Shown: positions 1 to 6,924 of the stretch, piece by piece
Numbering within the stretch: the stretch's first letter is position 1
How the letters are laid out: each line of letters starts with the position of its first letter
Source of the DNA: Desulfobacteraceae bacterium
GTDB taxonomy: Bacteria > Desulfobacterota > Desulfobacteria > Desulfobacterales > Desulfobacteraceae
DNA: 23,486 nt
Direction of reading: 5' to 3'
Assembly (NCBI GenBank): GCA_003354055.1
Contig: PIVQ01000038.1
Location: forward strand, 1-23,486
The notes under the pieces: generated by a model
The model's database searches: none
What the model was told of the DNA's origin: nothing
What the model saw: only the letters and a program-made list of their open reading frames with translations
Translations under genes and position numbers: made by a program

Positions 1-458
1 GCCTGGTTGATGTCAAAGACGGTTTCAATAATAAAGAGATCAACGCCTTCATCAGCCATCACCGATGCCTGATCTGAAAAACAGGCCACGGCATCGTCAA
101 AGGTAACCGGCCCCATGGGAGCGAGCATTTCCCCCAAATCCCCGAAGTCCCCGGCCACAAATTGTCCGGGACCGCAGGCCTCCCTGGCCACTCTTACACC
201 GGCACGGTTGATTTCTTCCATGGTGTGGGTGACGCTCATTTTTTCAAGTTTCATGGCTGCAGCGCCAAAGGTATTGGCAGAGGCCACATCTGAACCCGCC
301 TCAAAATAGGCTTTGTGGATCTCTTTGATGCGATCCGGATGGGTAATGTTCCAGCTTTCCGGGGATTCCCCACCTTCAAGCCCCCGTGCAATGAGCATTG
401 AGCCCATGGCCCCGTCAAACAAAAGGCCCCGGGTTTTGATGGTTTCCATTATATTCAT
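1..458 (-). CDS. Homocysteine S-methyltransferase family protein, N-terminal part (cut by window edge)
   Basis: The frame reads from ATG at 458 to the window edge, giving about 152 residues of an N-terminal homocysteine S-methyltransferase (MetH/BHMT type) TIM-barrel domain. Seen: LLFDGAMGSMLIARG near the start, GSDVASANTFGA in the middle, and DLFIIETVFDI at the edge, all typical of the family. An AGGAG ribosome site lies about 8 bases before ATG 458; a second in-frame ATG at 449 has poorer spacing. Family knowledge: this domain moves a methyl group from methyl-cobalamin, betaine or S-methylmethionine to homocysteine in the cytoplasm. The zinc-binding cysteines lie beyond the edge, so full MetH cannot be told from a short stand-alone methyltransferase. 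It is transcribed away from the HD-domain gene. Confidence 0.85.
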   Translation of the reverse strand, partial: MNIMETIKTRGLLFDGAMGSMLIARGLEGGESPESWNITHPDRIKEIHKAYFEAGSDVASANTFGAAAMKLEKMSVTHTMEEINRAGVRVAREACGPGQFVAGDFGDLGEMLAPMGPVTFDDAVACFSDQASVMADEGVDLFIIETVFDINQ

Positions 459-802
459 TTTATCTGTTCTCCTGTGCGCAACTATAGTCTTTTCAAAATG
501 CCATGCTAACGGTCTTTTTCCTGATTTGCAATGAAATGGATGATTTTAAAGTTTGTCCGCTGGATTCCCATCGGAATGAAAATTTGTTAAAGTAAGAAAA
601 ATTGCTCCGCTAAGGATCGGCTCCAAAATTACTTGATCTTTTGTTTTCAAAATACCCAGTTAGGGTTTTTTATTAAAATACCCATTTAAGGGGTTTTGGA
701 AACAATTTAGATCAAGTTATTTTGTAACGATTCCTAATCCATAACTCAGTTTATATGCATCGTTATTTCAGGTGGTAAACATTTTTTGTGGGGGAGGTTT
801 CC
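459..802. other. Intergenic region between divergent genes
   Basis: This 344-base stretch separates the divergent methyltransferase and HD-domain genes. It holds the fold-back repeat at 611-741. The parts outside the repeat are AT-rich with no convincing reading frame. On the minus strand, TTGCAA and TAGCAT separated by 17 bases (about 507-535) are a weak promoter candidate for the methyltransferase. I see no riboswitch of a known class here, and no clear promoter for the HD gene. Confidence 0.6.
611..741 (+). repeat. Fold-back (MITE-like) intergenic repeat, copy A
   Basis: Copy A is 131 bases and closely matches 19457-19565. The two share long near-identical ends: AAGGATCGGCT, CAAAATTACTTGA, TTGTTTTCAAAAT on the left, and GATCAAGTTATTTTG, TAACGATTCCTAATCCA on the right. 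The ends are inverted repeats of each other: the left reads AAGGATCG...CAAAATTACTTGA, and the reverse complement of the right reads AGGAATCG...CAAAATAACTTGA. The core of copy A has two ACCC...GGG(G)T mini-hairpins in tandem, while copy B has one. No open frame and no clear target-site duplication is seen. It lies in the gap between divergent genes. A MITE-like non-autonomous element or a large REP-type hairpin are both possible. Confidence 0.8.
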
Positions 803-2023
803 ATGGCCCGCAGTGTGAATATCCGGCAGTTGGTTCATGCATTATCCGATACCCTTGATCTGGTGGGGATTGATGAAGTCCTGCACGGCAAACGGGTGGC
901 GTATATGACCCTGCAATGTGTTAAAACCCTTGGATATGGTTCATCCGCATCCGACCGGCTCTACAATGCAGCTTTGATCCATGACTGCGGCGTTTCGTCC
1001 ACCGAAGTCCATCGAAAATTGACCTCGGAACTGGACTGGGAAGGGTCCCAGGAGCATTGTCTCAGGGGGGAAAAACTTCTGGGGCGCTGCCGTCTGTTCA
1101 AAAAACTGGCACCCGTTATCCGATATCATCATACCCATTGGCAGGAAATGCCCGCTGATTTGGATCCGTCCGCAGCTCTGGGCAGCAATTTGATTTACCT
1201 GACCGATCGGGTGGATGCCCTGATCTGCCAGAACAAAGACAGAGATATCCTGATGGCGCGTTATGATATCTGCGAGACTATTGCCCGGTATCGCGGCAGT
1301 TTCTTTGAAGCCGGTCTGGTGGAAGCCTTTCTTGAGACTGCCCTGAATGAATTCTTCTGGCTTTCCATGGATGCCCGCCACCTGTTTCGGTTTTTAATGG
1401 AGATGGAACAGGCCGGTTCCTCTGAAACGGCAGACCGGCAAATCCTTCTGGAACTGGCAGGCCTGTTTGCCGATATTGTGGATACCAAAAGCAGGTTTAC
1501 CCATGAACATTCCAAAGGTGTGTCCCGGCTGGCCAGGTTTCTGGGTGGCTGCCTCGGGCTGCCTGCCGACACTCTGGATGATCTGGAGATTGCAGGCCTG
1601 CTCCATGACCTGGGCAAGCTGAACGTTCCCGACGATATTCTTGAAAAGCCCGGCCCTTTGACAGATGATGAACGTGCCGTTATGCTTCACCACAGCTTTG
1701 AAAGTTTTCAGATTTTAAGCCGGATCGGCGGATTTGAAGATCTCGCCCAATGGGCGGCATTCCATCATGAAGAGATGTCAGGTAAAGGATATCCCTTCCG
1801 GAAAAATGAAACCAGTTTAACCATAGAGGCCAGGATCATTGCCGTGGCAGACGTATTCCAGGCCCTGGCCCAGACAAGGCCTTATCGGGAGTCTTGGCCC
1901 CCCGAAAAAATAATCCCTATTCTTCTGGACATGGCTGACAACGGTAAGCTGGATCCGGATCTGGTCTCTCTGGTAAAGGAAAGGACAGATGAGTGCTGGC
2001 GGTTTGCCAACAACCTTGACTGA
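803..2023 (+). CDS. Tandem HD-domain protein, C-terminal HD-GYP-type phosphodiesterase
   Basis: This is a 406-residue soluble protein. The C-terminal half is an HD-GYP-like domain: a conserved His in FTHEHSKGV, HDLGK at about residues 268-272, HH at about 296-297, and HHEEMSGKGYP at about 321-331, close to the HHE...G-GYP signature. HD-GYP proteins hydrolyse cyclic-di-GMP. The N-terminal half carries a second, degenerate HD unit: LIHDCG at about 58-63 and YHHTHW at about 112-117, followed by LTDRVDAL, which echoes AVADVFQAL in the C-terminal unit. It has no membrane segment and no receiver domain. Start 803 is chosen because GGGGAGG lies 6 bases before it; an upstream in-frame GTG at 788 would overlap that site. 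A diguanylate cyclase is encoded at 3952-5466. The exact nucleotide substrate is unproven. Confidence 0.85.
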   Translation: MARSVNIRQLVHALSDTLDLVGIDEVLHGKRVAYMTLQCVKTLGYGSSASDRLYNAALIHDCGVSSTEVHRKLTSELDWEGSQEHCLRGEKLLGRCRLFKKLAPVIRYHHTHWQEMPADLDPSAALGSNLIYLTDRVDALICQNKDRDILMARYDICETIARYRGSFFEAGLVEAFLETALNEFFWLSMDARHLFRFLMEMEQAGSSETADRQILLELAGLFADIVDTKSRFTHEHSKGVSRLARFLGGCLGLPADTLDDLEIAGLLHDLGKLNVPDDILEKPGPLTDDERAVMLHHSFESFQILSRIGGFEDLAQWAAFHHEEMSGKGYPFRKNETSLTIEARIIAVADVFQALAQTRPYRESWPPEKIIPILLDMADNGKLDPDLVSLVKERTDECWRFANNLD

Positions 2024-2048
2024 TACCTGGTGGGATCTCAAATTGTCC

Positions 2049-2077
2049 TTGACAATAGGAATAACATAATCTATTCA
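2049..2077 (+). promoter_or_regulatory. Candidate promoter for the tetR-qmoC-like pair
   Basis: A perfect -35 hexamer TTGACA at 2049-2054 is followed after 17 bases by TATTCA at 2072-2077 as a -10. The spacing is ideal and the -10 is mediocre. The same TTGACA-N17-TATTCAG arrangement occurs before the thiamine operon at 5650-5678. The -10 overlaps the palindrome at 2073-2096, as expected for a repressed promoter. Confidence 0.55.
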
Positions 2078-2096
2078 GTGAACGTGTTCGCTTAAT
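2073..2096 (+). promoter_or_regulatory. Candidate TetR operator (imperfect palindrome)
   Basis: The 24-base palindrome has half sites ATTCAGTGAACG and TGTTCGCTTAAT, with 9 of 12 positions symmetric and a GAAC-GT-GTTC core. It overlaps the predicted -10 and lies 27 bases before the tetR start codon. TetR-family repressors often control themselves through such a site, so autoregulation is inferred. No other copy was noticed in the window. Confidence 0.5.
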
Positions 2097-2122
2097 GGGT
2101 TGTGTTATTGAAAAGGACAAGA

Positions 2123-2728
2123 ATGGAACAGCCAAAAGGAAATCGACGGGAAATTCAAAAGGCCGAGACCCGGGCCCTGATTCTGGAAAGTGCCAGAATG
2201 CTTTTTGAAACAAGTGACTATGATAAGGTGACCATCCGCGGGGTGGCAGCCCATGCCCGTATCGGTCTTGGGACCATATACAAGCATTTCCCCAACAAGC
2301 TGTCCATGCTGGCGGCGGCCTTTTCCGAAGACCTGAAAACCCTGTATCAAAATGCCATGGCCACAGTACCGGAAGACCAGCCGTTTAAAACTCAGTTTGT
2401 TCATATCTCAAAACAATTCTTTATCTTTTATACTGACCATTATTCCCTATCCCGAGCCTATTTGAGTCATCTCTTTTTTTATGAACGGGAGTGGCTGGAT
2501 CAGATCAATGCCTTTGACGATGCCTATGCGCAGAAAATGGCGGAACTGATTCGGGATGCCCAGGGCAGGGGGGAAATCAGGCCTGAAAAGGATGCTGACA
2601 TCCTGGCCCTTTCCCTGATGTCCAATTATTTTTTTGTTCTGGCCAATTGCTTTATACGGGACAAGATGACAGATCCCGATCAATTGGCCGGTTTGCTTGA
2701 AACCCTTGTTGAACAGACCCTTTTGTAA
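2123..2728 (+). CDS. TetR/AcrR family transcriptional regulator
   Basis: This is a 201-residue one-component regulator. The N-terminal domain has the TetR helix-turn-helix: ALILESARMLFETSDYDKV, then IRGVAAHARIGLGTIYKHFPNK, including the family hallmark GTIYKHFPNK. The rest is an all-helical ligand-binding and dimerisation domain that does not reveal the ligand. ATG 2123 is chosen because an AAAGGA-like site sits just upstream; the longer frame from GTG 2102 would put that site inside the gene. The stop is 13 bases before the QmoC-like start, so the two are probably co-transcribed and the regulator may control the membrane protein. Acyl-CoA-responsive TetR proteins are common in such bacteria, but nothing here proves the effector. 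Confidence 0.9.
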   Translation: MEQPKGNRREIQKAETRALILESARMLFETSDYDKVTIRGVAAHARIGLGTIYKHFPNKLSMLAAAFSEDLKTLYQNAMATVPEDQPFKTQFVHISKQFFIFYTDHYSLSRAYLSHLFFYEREWLDQINAFDDAYAQKMAELIRDAQGRGEIRPEKDADILALSLMSNYFFVLANCFIRDKMTDPDQLAGLLETLVEQTLL

Positions 2729-2741
2729 AAAGGAAAATATC

Positions 2742-3893
2742 ATGACCGCATCTGCCTTTATTGAACCTGATCTGGATTTTATTGCCCAAATTAACTCAGG
2801 CTCAGGTCTGAACCTTAAAAAATGCTACCAATGCGCCACCTGTTCGGTGGCCTGTACCATATCCCATGACGACCAGCCCTTTCCCAGAAAAGAGATGATC
2901 CATGCCTCCTGGGGATTAAAGGACAGGCTTATTGCAAATCCCGATATCTGGCTGTGTTACAATTGCGGTGACTGCTCAGAACTCTGTCCAAGAGACGCCC
3001 GGCCCTCCGATGTGCTCAACACATTGAGAAAAATGTCTATCAAGGAATATTCAAAGCCCGCCGTCCTGCACCGGTTGGTCAATGACAGCCGGAAATTGCC
3101 GTGGCTTTTTATCATTCCCGCCTTGATCATCATGACCATGGGACTTCTTACTGGTCTGATGAATCTGTCTCCCGGCGGGGAACACATTGTCTTTGCACAC
3201 TTTTTTCCAGTGGCCCTGATAGAGATGATTTTTATCCCTCTGTCTATCGGTGTAGCCCTGGTATTTTTTTTCGGGATCAAACGGTTTCTTAAGGATATGC
3301 AGGATACCTATGCCCTGTTGGGCAAGACAGACCCCGGCCCCATTGATTTTAAACGGTTTCTGACCACCCTGGTTATCCAGCTGCCCGCCATCGTAAAGCA
3401 TGAACGATTTTCCACCTGTTCCGAAAACAAGGGACGGAAGATCTCACACATGATGGTGGCCTTTTCCTTTACCAGCTTAGCCTTTGTGGCAGGGGCCTTT
3501 GTCTTTGCGCTTTACGTCCTTAACAGCCATGGCCCCTATGATCAGATCAACCCGGTGAAGATTCTTGCCAACGTCGCAGGGCTTGCCCTCATTGCCGGCA
3601 GTCTGCTTCTGATCCGCGAGCGAAGGGCCAATGCCAAACAGGCCAATGCCAAACAGATCAGCGGGTACTTTGACTGGTATCTGCTGGGACTTGCCCTTTG
3701 CTTAGGGATCACCGGCATGCTCACCCAGTGGCTTCGACTGGCCGATATCCCCTGGGCAGCCTATTCCATGTATTTTATCCATCTGCTCTTTGCCTTTAAT
3801 CTAGTGGCTTTTCTTCCCTATACCAAACTGGCCCATCTGGTCTACCGGACCGTGGCTATTGCTTATTTCCACTATGTAAAAGAGGAAAAATAA
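2742..3893 (+). CDS. Orphan QmoC-like membrane iron-sulfur/heme b oxidoreductase subunit
   Basis: This is a 383-residue protein with two parts. Residues about 1-100 form an HdrC-like ferredoxin domain with two classical [4Fe-4S] motifs: C28-x2-C31-x2-C34-x3-C38 and C72-x2-C75-x2-C78-x3-C82, the last followed by Pro. Residues about 118-383 hold about six membrane helices of the NarI/cytochrome b type with His residues that could bind heme b. This order and length match QmoC of the quinone-interacting oxidoreductase complex, which passes electrons between menaquinone and APS reductase. The usual partners QmoA, QmoB, AprAB and Sat are absent nearby; instead it follows a TetR gene. Start 2742 has AAAAGGA a few bases upstream. 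An HdrC/DsrK-like or EtfQO-like relay role is possible. Confidence 0.75.
   Translation: MTASAFIEPDLDFIAQINSGSGLNLKKCYQCATCSVACTISHDDQPFPRKEMIHASWGLKDRLIANPDIWLCYNCGDCSELCPRDARPSDVLNTLRKMSIKEYSKPAVLHRLVNDSRKLPWLFIIPALIIMTMGLLTGLMNLSPGGEHIVFAHFFPVALIEMIFIPLSIGVALVFFFGIKRFLKDMQDTYALLGKTDPGPIDFKRFLTTLVIQLPAIVKHERFSTCSENKGRKISHMMVAFSFTSLAFVAGAFVFALYVLNSHGPYDQINPVKILANVAGLALIAGSLLLIRERRANAKQANAKQISGYFDWYLLGLALCLGITGMLTQWLRLADIPWAAYSMYFIHLLFAFNLVAFLPYTKLAHLVYRTVAIAYFHYVKEEK
3627..3656 (+). repeat. Exact 15-base tandem duplication inside the QmoC-like gene
   Basis: GCCAATGCCAAACAG occurs twice back to back at 3627-3641 and 3642-3656. It encodes ANAKQANAKQ in the loop between two predicted membrane helices. 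The duplication is in frame and adds five residues without disturbing a helix. Confidence 0.9.
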
Positions 3894-3951
3894 TAACAGT
3901 GTCGGCCATCGCAAATGGAACCTGATTCATGTGGAGATGAACGCCAGGTGT

Positions 3952-5466
3952 TTATGGGGCCATGGCAAAATTGTTTTTACCGGTTTTTTTGACTGAATAC
4001 ATAAGCTGGTCTGCTTTTTTGCGAAGATCAACGGCATTATCTGCATCATCGGGGTATATGGAAATTCCGATGCTGACACCAACTTGGACATGAATATTAT
4101 TAATAGTGATTTTTTTACTGATTGTATTTACGAGACGTTTTGCCGCAGCTTTAATTTCTGATTTTATATTCATCTCGGATAATATGATGAGGAATTCGTC
4201 TCCGCCAATACGGCATGCGGTATCACCTTGACGAATAACGGCATTTATACGATTAGACACCTGAATTAAGACTTCATCACCTGCATCATGACCATAGGTG
4301 TCATTGATTGCCTTAAATCCGTCCAAATCTAAAAACATTACAGCAACTTTTTTCCCGCTTCTTTCAGCAAGACTCATGACCAATTCTAATTTTTCATTGG
4401 CAAGCCTTAGTGAAGACAACCCTGTTAAGGTATCATGGTTGAGCATATGTGCAATTTTATTATTTTTTTCTTTAAGAGATCTGTTTGCCAGGTATAGATG
4501 ATGAAAATTATAAGCTAATAAGAACAAAACCATTGTGCTGAAAAGCCAGCTGCAAAAGTAGATGAGTCGACCTTTGTACCAGTTCGCAAGATCTGTTTCA
4601 ATATTTGATGCAACAACTAAAATATAGGGAAACTCACCTGCCCTGTGGAAAGAGATCACCTTTCTTTTTTTATCGAATGGAGACAGGTCGATTAATGTTA
4701 GAGATTTTTTGCCACTTGAAATAAACGTATCCAAATTTTTGTCATTACTTTTTTTCCCGGTAAGCTCTTTAATTTTTGGTTCCCGGAAAATGAGCCCTTT
4801 ATCAATATCCAAGAGTGCAACCGACCCATCAATGGTAAAATTGACTTCACCCAATAGGTTTTCCTCTATATATCGAACGGCTAAACCGGCCATAATAACG
4901 CCGTCAAATTGTCCCTGCTTCAGCCGCAATGTTCGGGAACAGCCTAACCAGAACTCTTTTGACGAGCTTTCTTTAAAAACCGGACTGAAATAAGTGCTTT
5001 TATTTTTATGGTTGTAAAGATAAGAGAAATATTCCCGAAAAGAGAAATCAGACCCAATACCCATAGGCTTAGTACGGTTAACGCCGCCTACAAATACTCC
5101 CTTTTGGTTTAATACGCCTAACCCGGAAAGCCACTGGTGTTTTGCTATTTTGCGTGAGAGTAATAGATTAAGCTCATTGGTTTCCGGCCCGTTTGCCCCG
5201 TTTGAGAAGGCAAGTTGATCCGGGCTGATATGATCGTGAATGTCCAGCATAACAAAATCAATTTCACGAAGGGCACCGGCAAATCTGGAAGCCATGATTC
5301 TCGCAACTCCACTGTTACGAAGTTTTGCAGAACTGATTTGGTAGCGACGGGAATTATTCAGCTCATAGATTAAAAAGGCGGCGATGCTCACACTTAGGAT
5401 CACAGGGATAATGATAAACAAAATTTTTCTATAAAAGAGCATGGCAACCCCAACATTATTTTGCAT
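3952..5466 (-). CDS. Membrane-anchored diguanylate cyclase with periplasmic Cache-like sensor
   Basis: This is a protein of about 504 residues. Seen: a membrane helix near the start (ILFIIIPVILSVSIAAFLIY), an extracytoplasmic domain of about 270 residues resembling dCache (SGLGVLNQKGVFVGG, REYFSYL), a second helix (WLFSTMVLFLLAYNF), and a C-terminal GGDEF domain. The active-site GGDEF is at about residue 421. It is preceded by RQGD five residues upstream, which fits an intact RxxD inhibitory site. There is no EAL domain. It makes cyclic-di-GMP from two GTP in response to an external ligand. The open frame runs back to 5718, but that extension crosses the antisense of the TPP riboswitch and lacks a start signal. 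ATG 5466 or ATG 5442 is more likely; neither has a strong ribosome site, so the start is uncertain. Confidence 0.85.
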   Translation of the reverse strand: MQNNVGVAMLFYRKILFIIIPVILSVSIAAFLIYELNNSRRYQISSAKLRNSGVARIMASRFAGALREIDFVMLDIHDHISPDQLAFSNGANGPETNELNLLLSRKIAKHQWLSGLGVLNQKGVFVGGVNRTKPMGIGSDFSFREYFSYLYNHKNKSTYFSPVFKESSSKEFWLGCSRTLRLKQGQFDGVIMAGLAVRYIEENLLGEVNFTIDGSVALLDIDKGLIFREPKIKELTGKKSNDKNLDTFISSGKKSLTLIDLSPFDKKRKVISFHRAGEFPYILVVASNIETDLANWYKGRLIYFCSWLFSTMVLFLLAYNFHHLYLANRSLKEKNNKIAHMLNHDTLTGLSSLRLANEKLELVMSLAERSGKKVAVMFLDLDGFKAINDTYGHDAGDEVLIQVSNRINAVIRQGDTACRIGGDEFLIILSEMNIKSEIKAAAKRLVNTISKKITINNIHVQVGVSIGISIYPDDADNAVDLRKKADQLMYSVKKTGKNNFAMAP

Positions 5467-5649
5467 ACTAAAAAAAACAACTTCAATGAAGATTGTAATA
5501 TATAAAAAAAGGTGAAAAAGCAAAAAGATTAGGTATAGATGTCCTGACCTTAAAAATTTATCAAAAGTTATTCTTAAGAAACTTGGATATTCCTGTGATG
5601 TGGCTTCTGAAACTTGCAGGCATTTGCCTGTTGCAGGAAAATTGATTCC

Positions 5650-5678
5650 TTGACACTGGTGGGCAAACATTCTATTCA
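5650..5678 (+). promoter_or_regulatory. thiB: Candidate promoter of the thiBPQ operon
   Basis: TTGACA at 5650-5655 and TATTCA at 5673-5678 are separated by 17 bases. A start site about 7 bases downstream would put the beginning of the transcript a few bases before the riboswitch P1 stem, as is usual. Confidence 0.6.
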
Positions 5679-5694
5679 GAACGATTAGGAAACG

Positions 5695-5783
5695 ATTTGT
5701 GCGGGAGCATGGCATCATGCTGAGAGGGGAAGGCCCCGACCGTTCATGACCTGATCCGGATAATGCCGGCGGAGGGAACGAAT
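5695..5783 (+). promoter_or_regulatory. TPP riboswitch (THI element) controlling thiBPQ
   Basis: The conserved THI-box segments are present in order: CTGAGAGGGG at about 5720-5729, then ACCTGATCCGGATAATGCC at about 5749-5766, then GGCGGAGGGAA at about 5768-5778. The P1 stem pairs ATTTGT (5695-5700) with ACGAAT (5778-5783). A further stem pairs AGCATG with CATGCT around a 4-base loop (about 5706-5721). TPP aptamers shut off downstream genes when thiamine pyrophosphate is abundant. Three thiamine-transport genes follow, which supports the call. Confidence 0.95.
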
Positions 5784-5785
5784 TA

Positions 5786-5828
5786 AGCCATACTCTGATG
5801 ATCAGGTATATCAGAGAGTGGCTTTTTA
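5786..5828 (+). terminator. Intrinsic terminator, expression platform of the TPP riboswitch
   Basis: AGCCATACTCTGA (5786-5798) pairs with TCAGAGAGTGGCT (5811-5823) apart from one or two internal mismatches, and TTTTATTTT follows at once. It lies just after the aptamer and before the thiB ribosome site. This fits a transcription-termination mechanism: with TPP bound, the hairpin forms and the operon is off. The antiterminator pairing was not worked out. Confidence 0.8.
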
Positions 5829-5844
5829 TTTTGGAGAAAGATCA

Positions 5845-6924
5845 ATGAAAGTTAAATTTGTATCGGCTGTCCTGGGGGTAATGCTCCTCTGTCTTACAGG
5901 TTGTTCAAGTGACGCGCCTGAAAAGGAAAAAACTGCAGTTGCTCCGGCTGAAGAACTGCCAACTCTTACCATCATGACCCATGACAGCTTCAGTCTGAGC
6001 AAAGAGGTGCTTGCCGCCTTTGAAAAGGCGATCAATGCCCGGGTGAGGATTTTAAAATCAGGAGATGCAGGCGAGGCCTTGAACAAGGCCATTTTGTCAA
6101 AAAACAATCCCCTTGCCGATGTTTTTTACGGGGTGGATAATACCTTCTTAAGCCGGGCGGTCAAGGCTGATCTTTTTGTTCCCTACGCCCCCAAAGGCAT
6201 TGACCAGGTGGACGCAAAACTTAAGCTTGATCCCGAAAATCGTCTGATTCCCATGGATTACGGGGATGTCTGCCTCAACTTTGATGTAAAGTGGTTCAAA
6301 GATAATAATCTGGCACCTCCGGCCATGCTTGAAGACCTCGTAAAACCTGAGTACAAGGGGCTTACCGTGATCCAGAATCCTGCCACCTCATCCCCCGGAC
6401 TTGCCTTTTTACTGGCCACGGTCAGTAGGTTTGGTGAGGACGGATATCTGGGCTTCTGGGAAAAGCTTGCCGCCAATGATCTGCTGGTGAAAAACGGCTG
6501 GAAAGAGGCCTATTGGGGTGAGTTCTCCGCAGCCTCCGAAGGGACCAGGCCTATTGTTGTCTCCTATGCCTCCAGTCCGGCAGCCGAGGTCTTTTATGCG
6601 GAAACAAAACCTGAAAAGGCCCCCACCGGTGTGGTGATTGAAAACGGATCCGCCTTCAGGCAGGTGGAATTTGCCGGTATTTTAAAGGGAACCAAACAGA
6701 CGGATCTTGCCAAAAAAGCCATGGACTTCATGCTGTCCAACACCTTCCAGGAGGATATTCCTCTTCAGATGTTTGTCTTTCCTGCAGTGATTACTGCAAA
6801 GCTGCCTGATGTGTTCAAGGCCCATGCAAGGATAACTAAGATTCCTGCCAGTGTTGAGCCGGAACTTATCAATACCCAGAGGGACGCCTGGATCCGGCAA
6901 TGGACAGACACGGTTCTTCAATAA
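5845..6924 (+). CDS. thiB: Thiamine ABC transporter, substrate-binding lipoprotein
   Basis: This is a 359-residue extracytoplasmic binding protein. The N-terminus is a lipoprotein signal: a positively charged start, a hydrophobic stretch (AVLGVMLLC) and lipobox LTGC at about residues 17-20, followed by SSDAPEKE. The mature part has the ThiB-family pattern: LTIMTHDSFSLSKEVLAAFE, then NPLADVFYGVDNTFLSRA, RLIPMDYGDVCLNFD and a later SYASSPAAEV. It captures thiamine or its phosphates and delivers them to ThiP. ATG 5845 is preceded by GGAGAAAG; the longer frame from GTG 5818 starts inside the terminator hairpin and is rejected. The TPP riboswitch upstream confirms the thiamine role. Its end overlaps the thiP start. 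Confidence 0.93.
   Translation: MKVKFVSAVLGVMLLCLTGCSSDAPEKEKTAVAPAEELPTLTIMTHDSFSLSKEVLAAFEKAINARVRILKSGDAGEALNKAILSKNNPLADVFYGVDNTFLSRAVKADLFVPYAPKGIDQVDAKLKLDPENRLIPMDYGDVCLNFDVKWFKDNNLAPPAMLEDLVKPEYKGLTVIQNPATSSPGLAFLLATVSRFGEDGYLGFWEKLAANDLLVKNGWKEAYWGEFSAASEGTRPIVVSYASSPAAEVFYAETKPEKAPTGVVIENGSAFRQVEFAGILKGTKQTDLAKKAMDFMLSNTFQEDIPLQMFVFPAVITAKLPDVFKAHARITKIPASVEPELINTQRDAWIRQWTDTVLQ

Larger units (their letters stand above)
5467..5844. other. Divergent control region between the diguanylate cyclase and thi operon
   Basis: This stretch of 378 bases holds the thi promoter (5650-5678), a direct repeat AACGATT at 5680-5686 and 5691-5697, the TPP aptamer (5695-5783), its terminator (5786-5828) and the thiB ribosome site GGAGAAAG (5833-5840). 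The part from 5467 to about 5640 is AT-rich and presumably holds the cyclase promoter, which I could not place. Confidence 0.6.

Noticed and set aside
2042..2056. Small palindrome ATTGTC-CTT-GACAAT before tetR
   Set aside because: It overlaps the -35 box and has only 6-base arms. It may be an extra operator but could easily be chance.
3920..3949. Hairpin ACCTG...CAGGT with inner TTCAT...ATGAA between the convergent QmoC-like and diguanylate cyclase genes
   Set aside because: The stem is interrupted by unpaired bases and is not followed by a U-run on either strand, so the terminator call is too weak.
5467..5718. N-terminal extension of the diguanylate cyclase frame by 84 residues
   Set aside because: It runs across the antisense of the TPP riboswitch and thi promoter, starts without a ribosome site, and precedes the natural first membrane helix. 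It is an open frame by chance.
5818..5844. Upstream GTG start for thiB
   Set aside because: It starts inside the terminator hairpin and would place nine extra residues before a good lipoprotein signal. ATG 5845 has a proper ribosome site.
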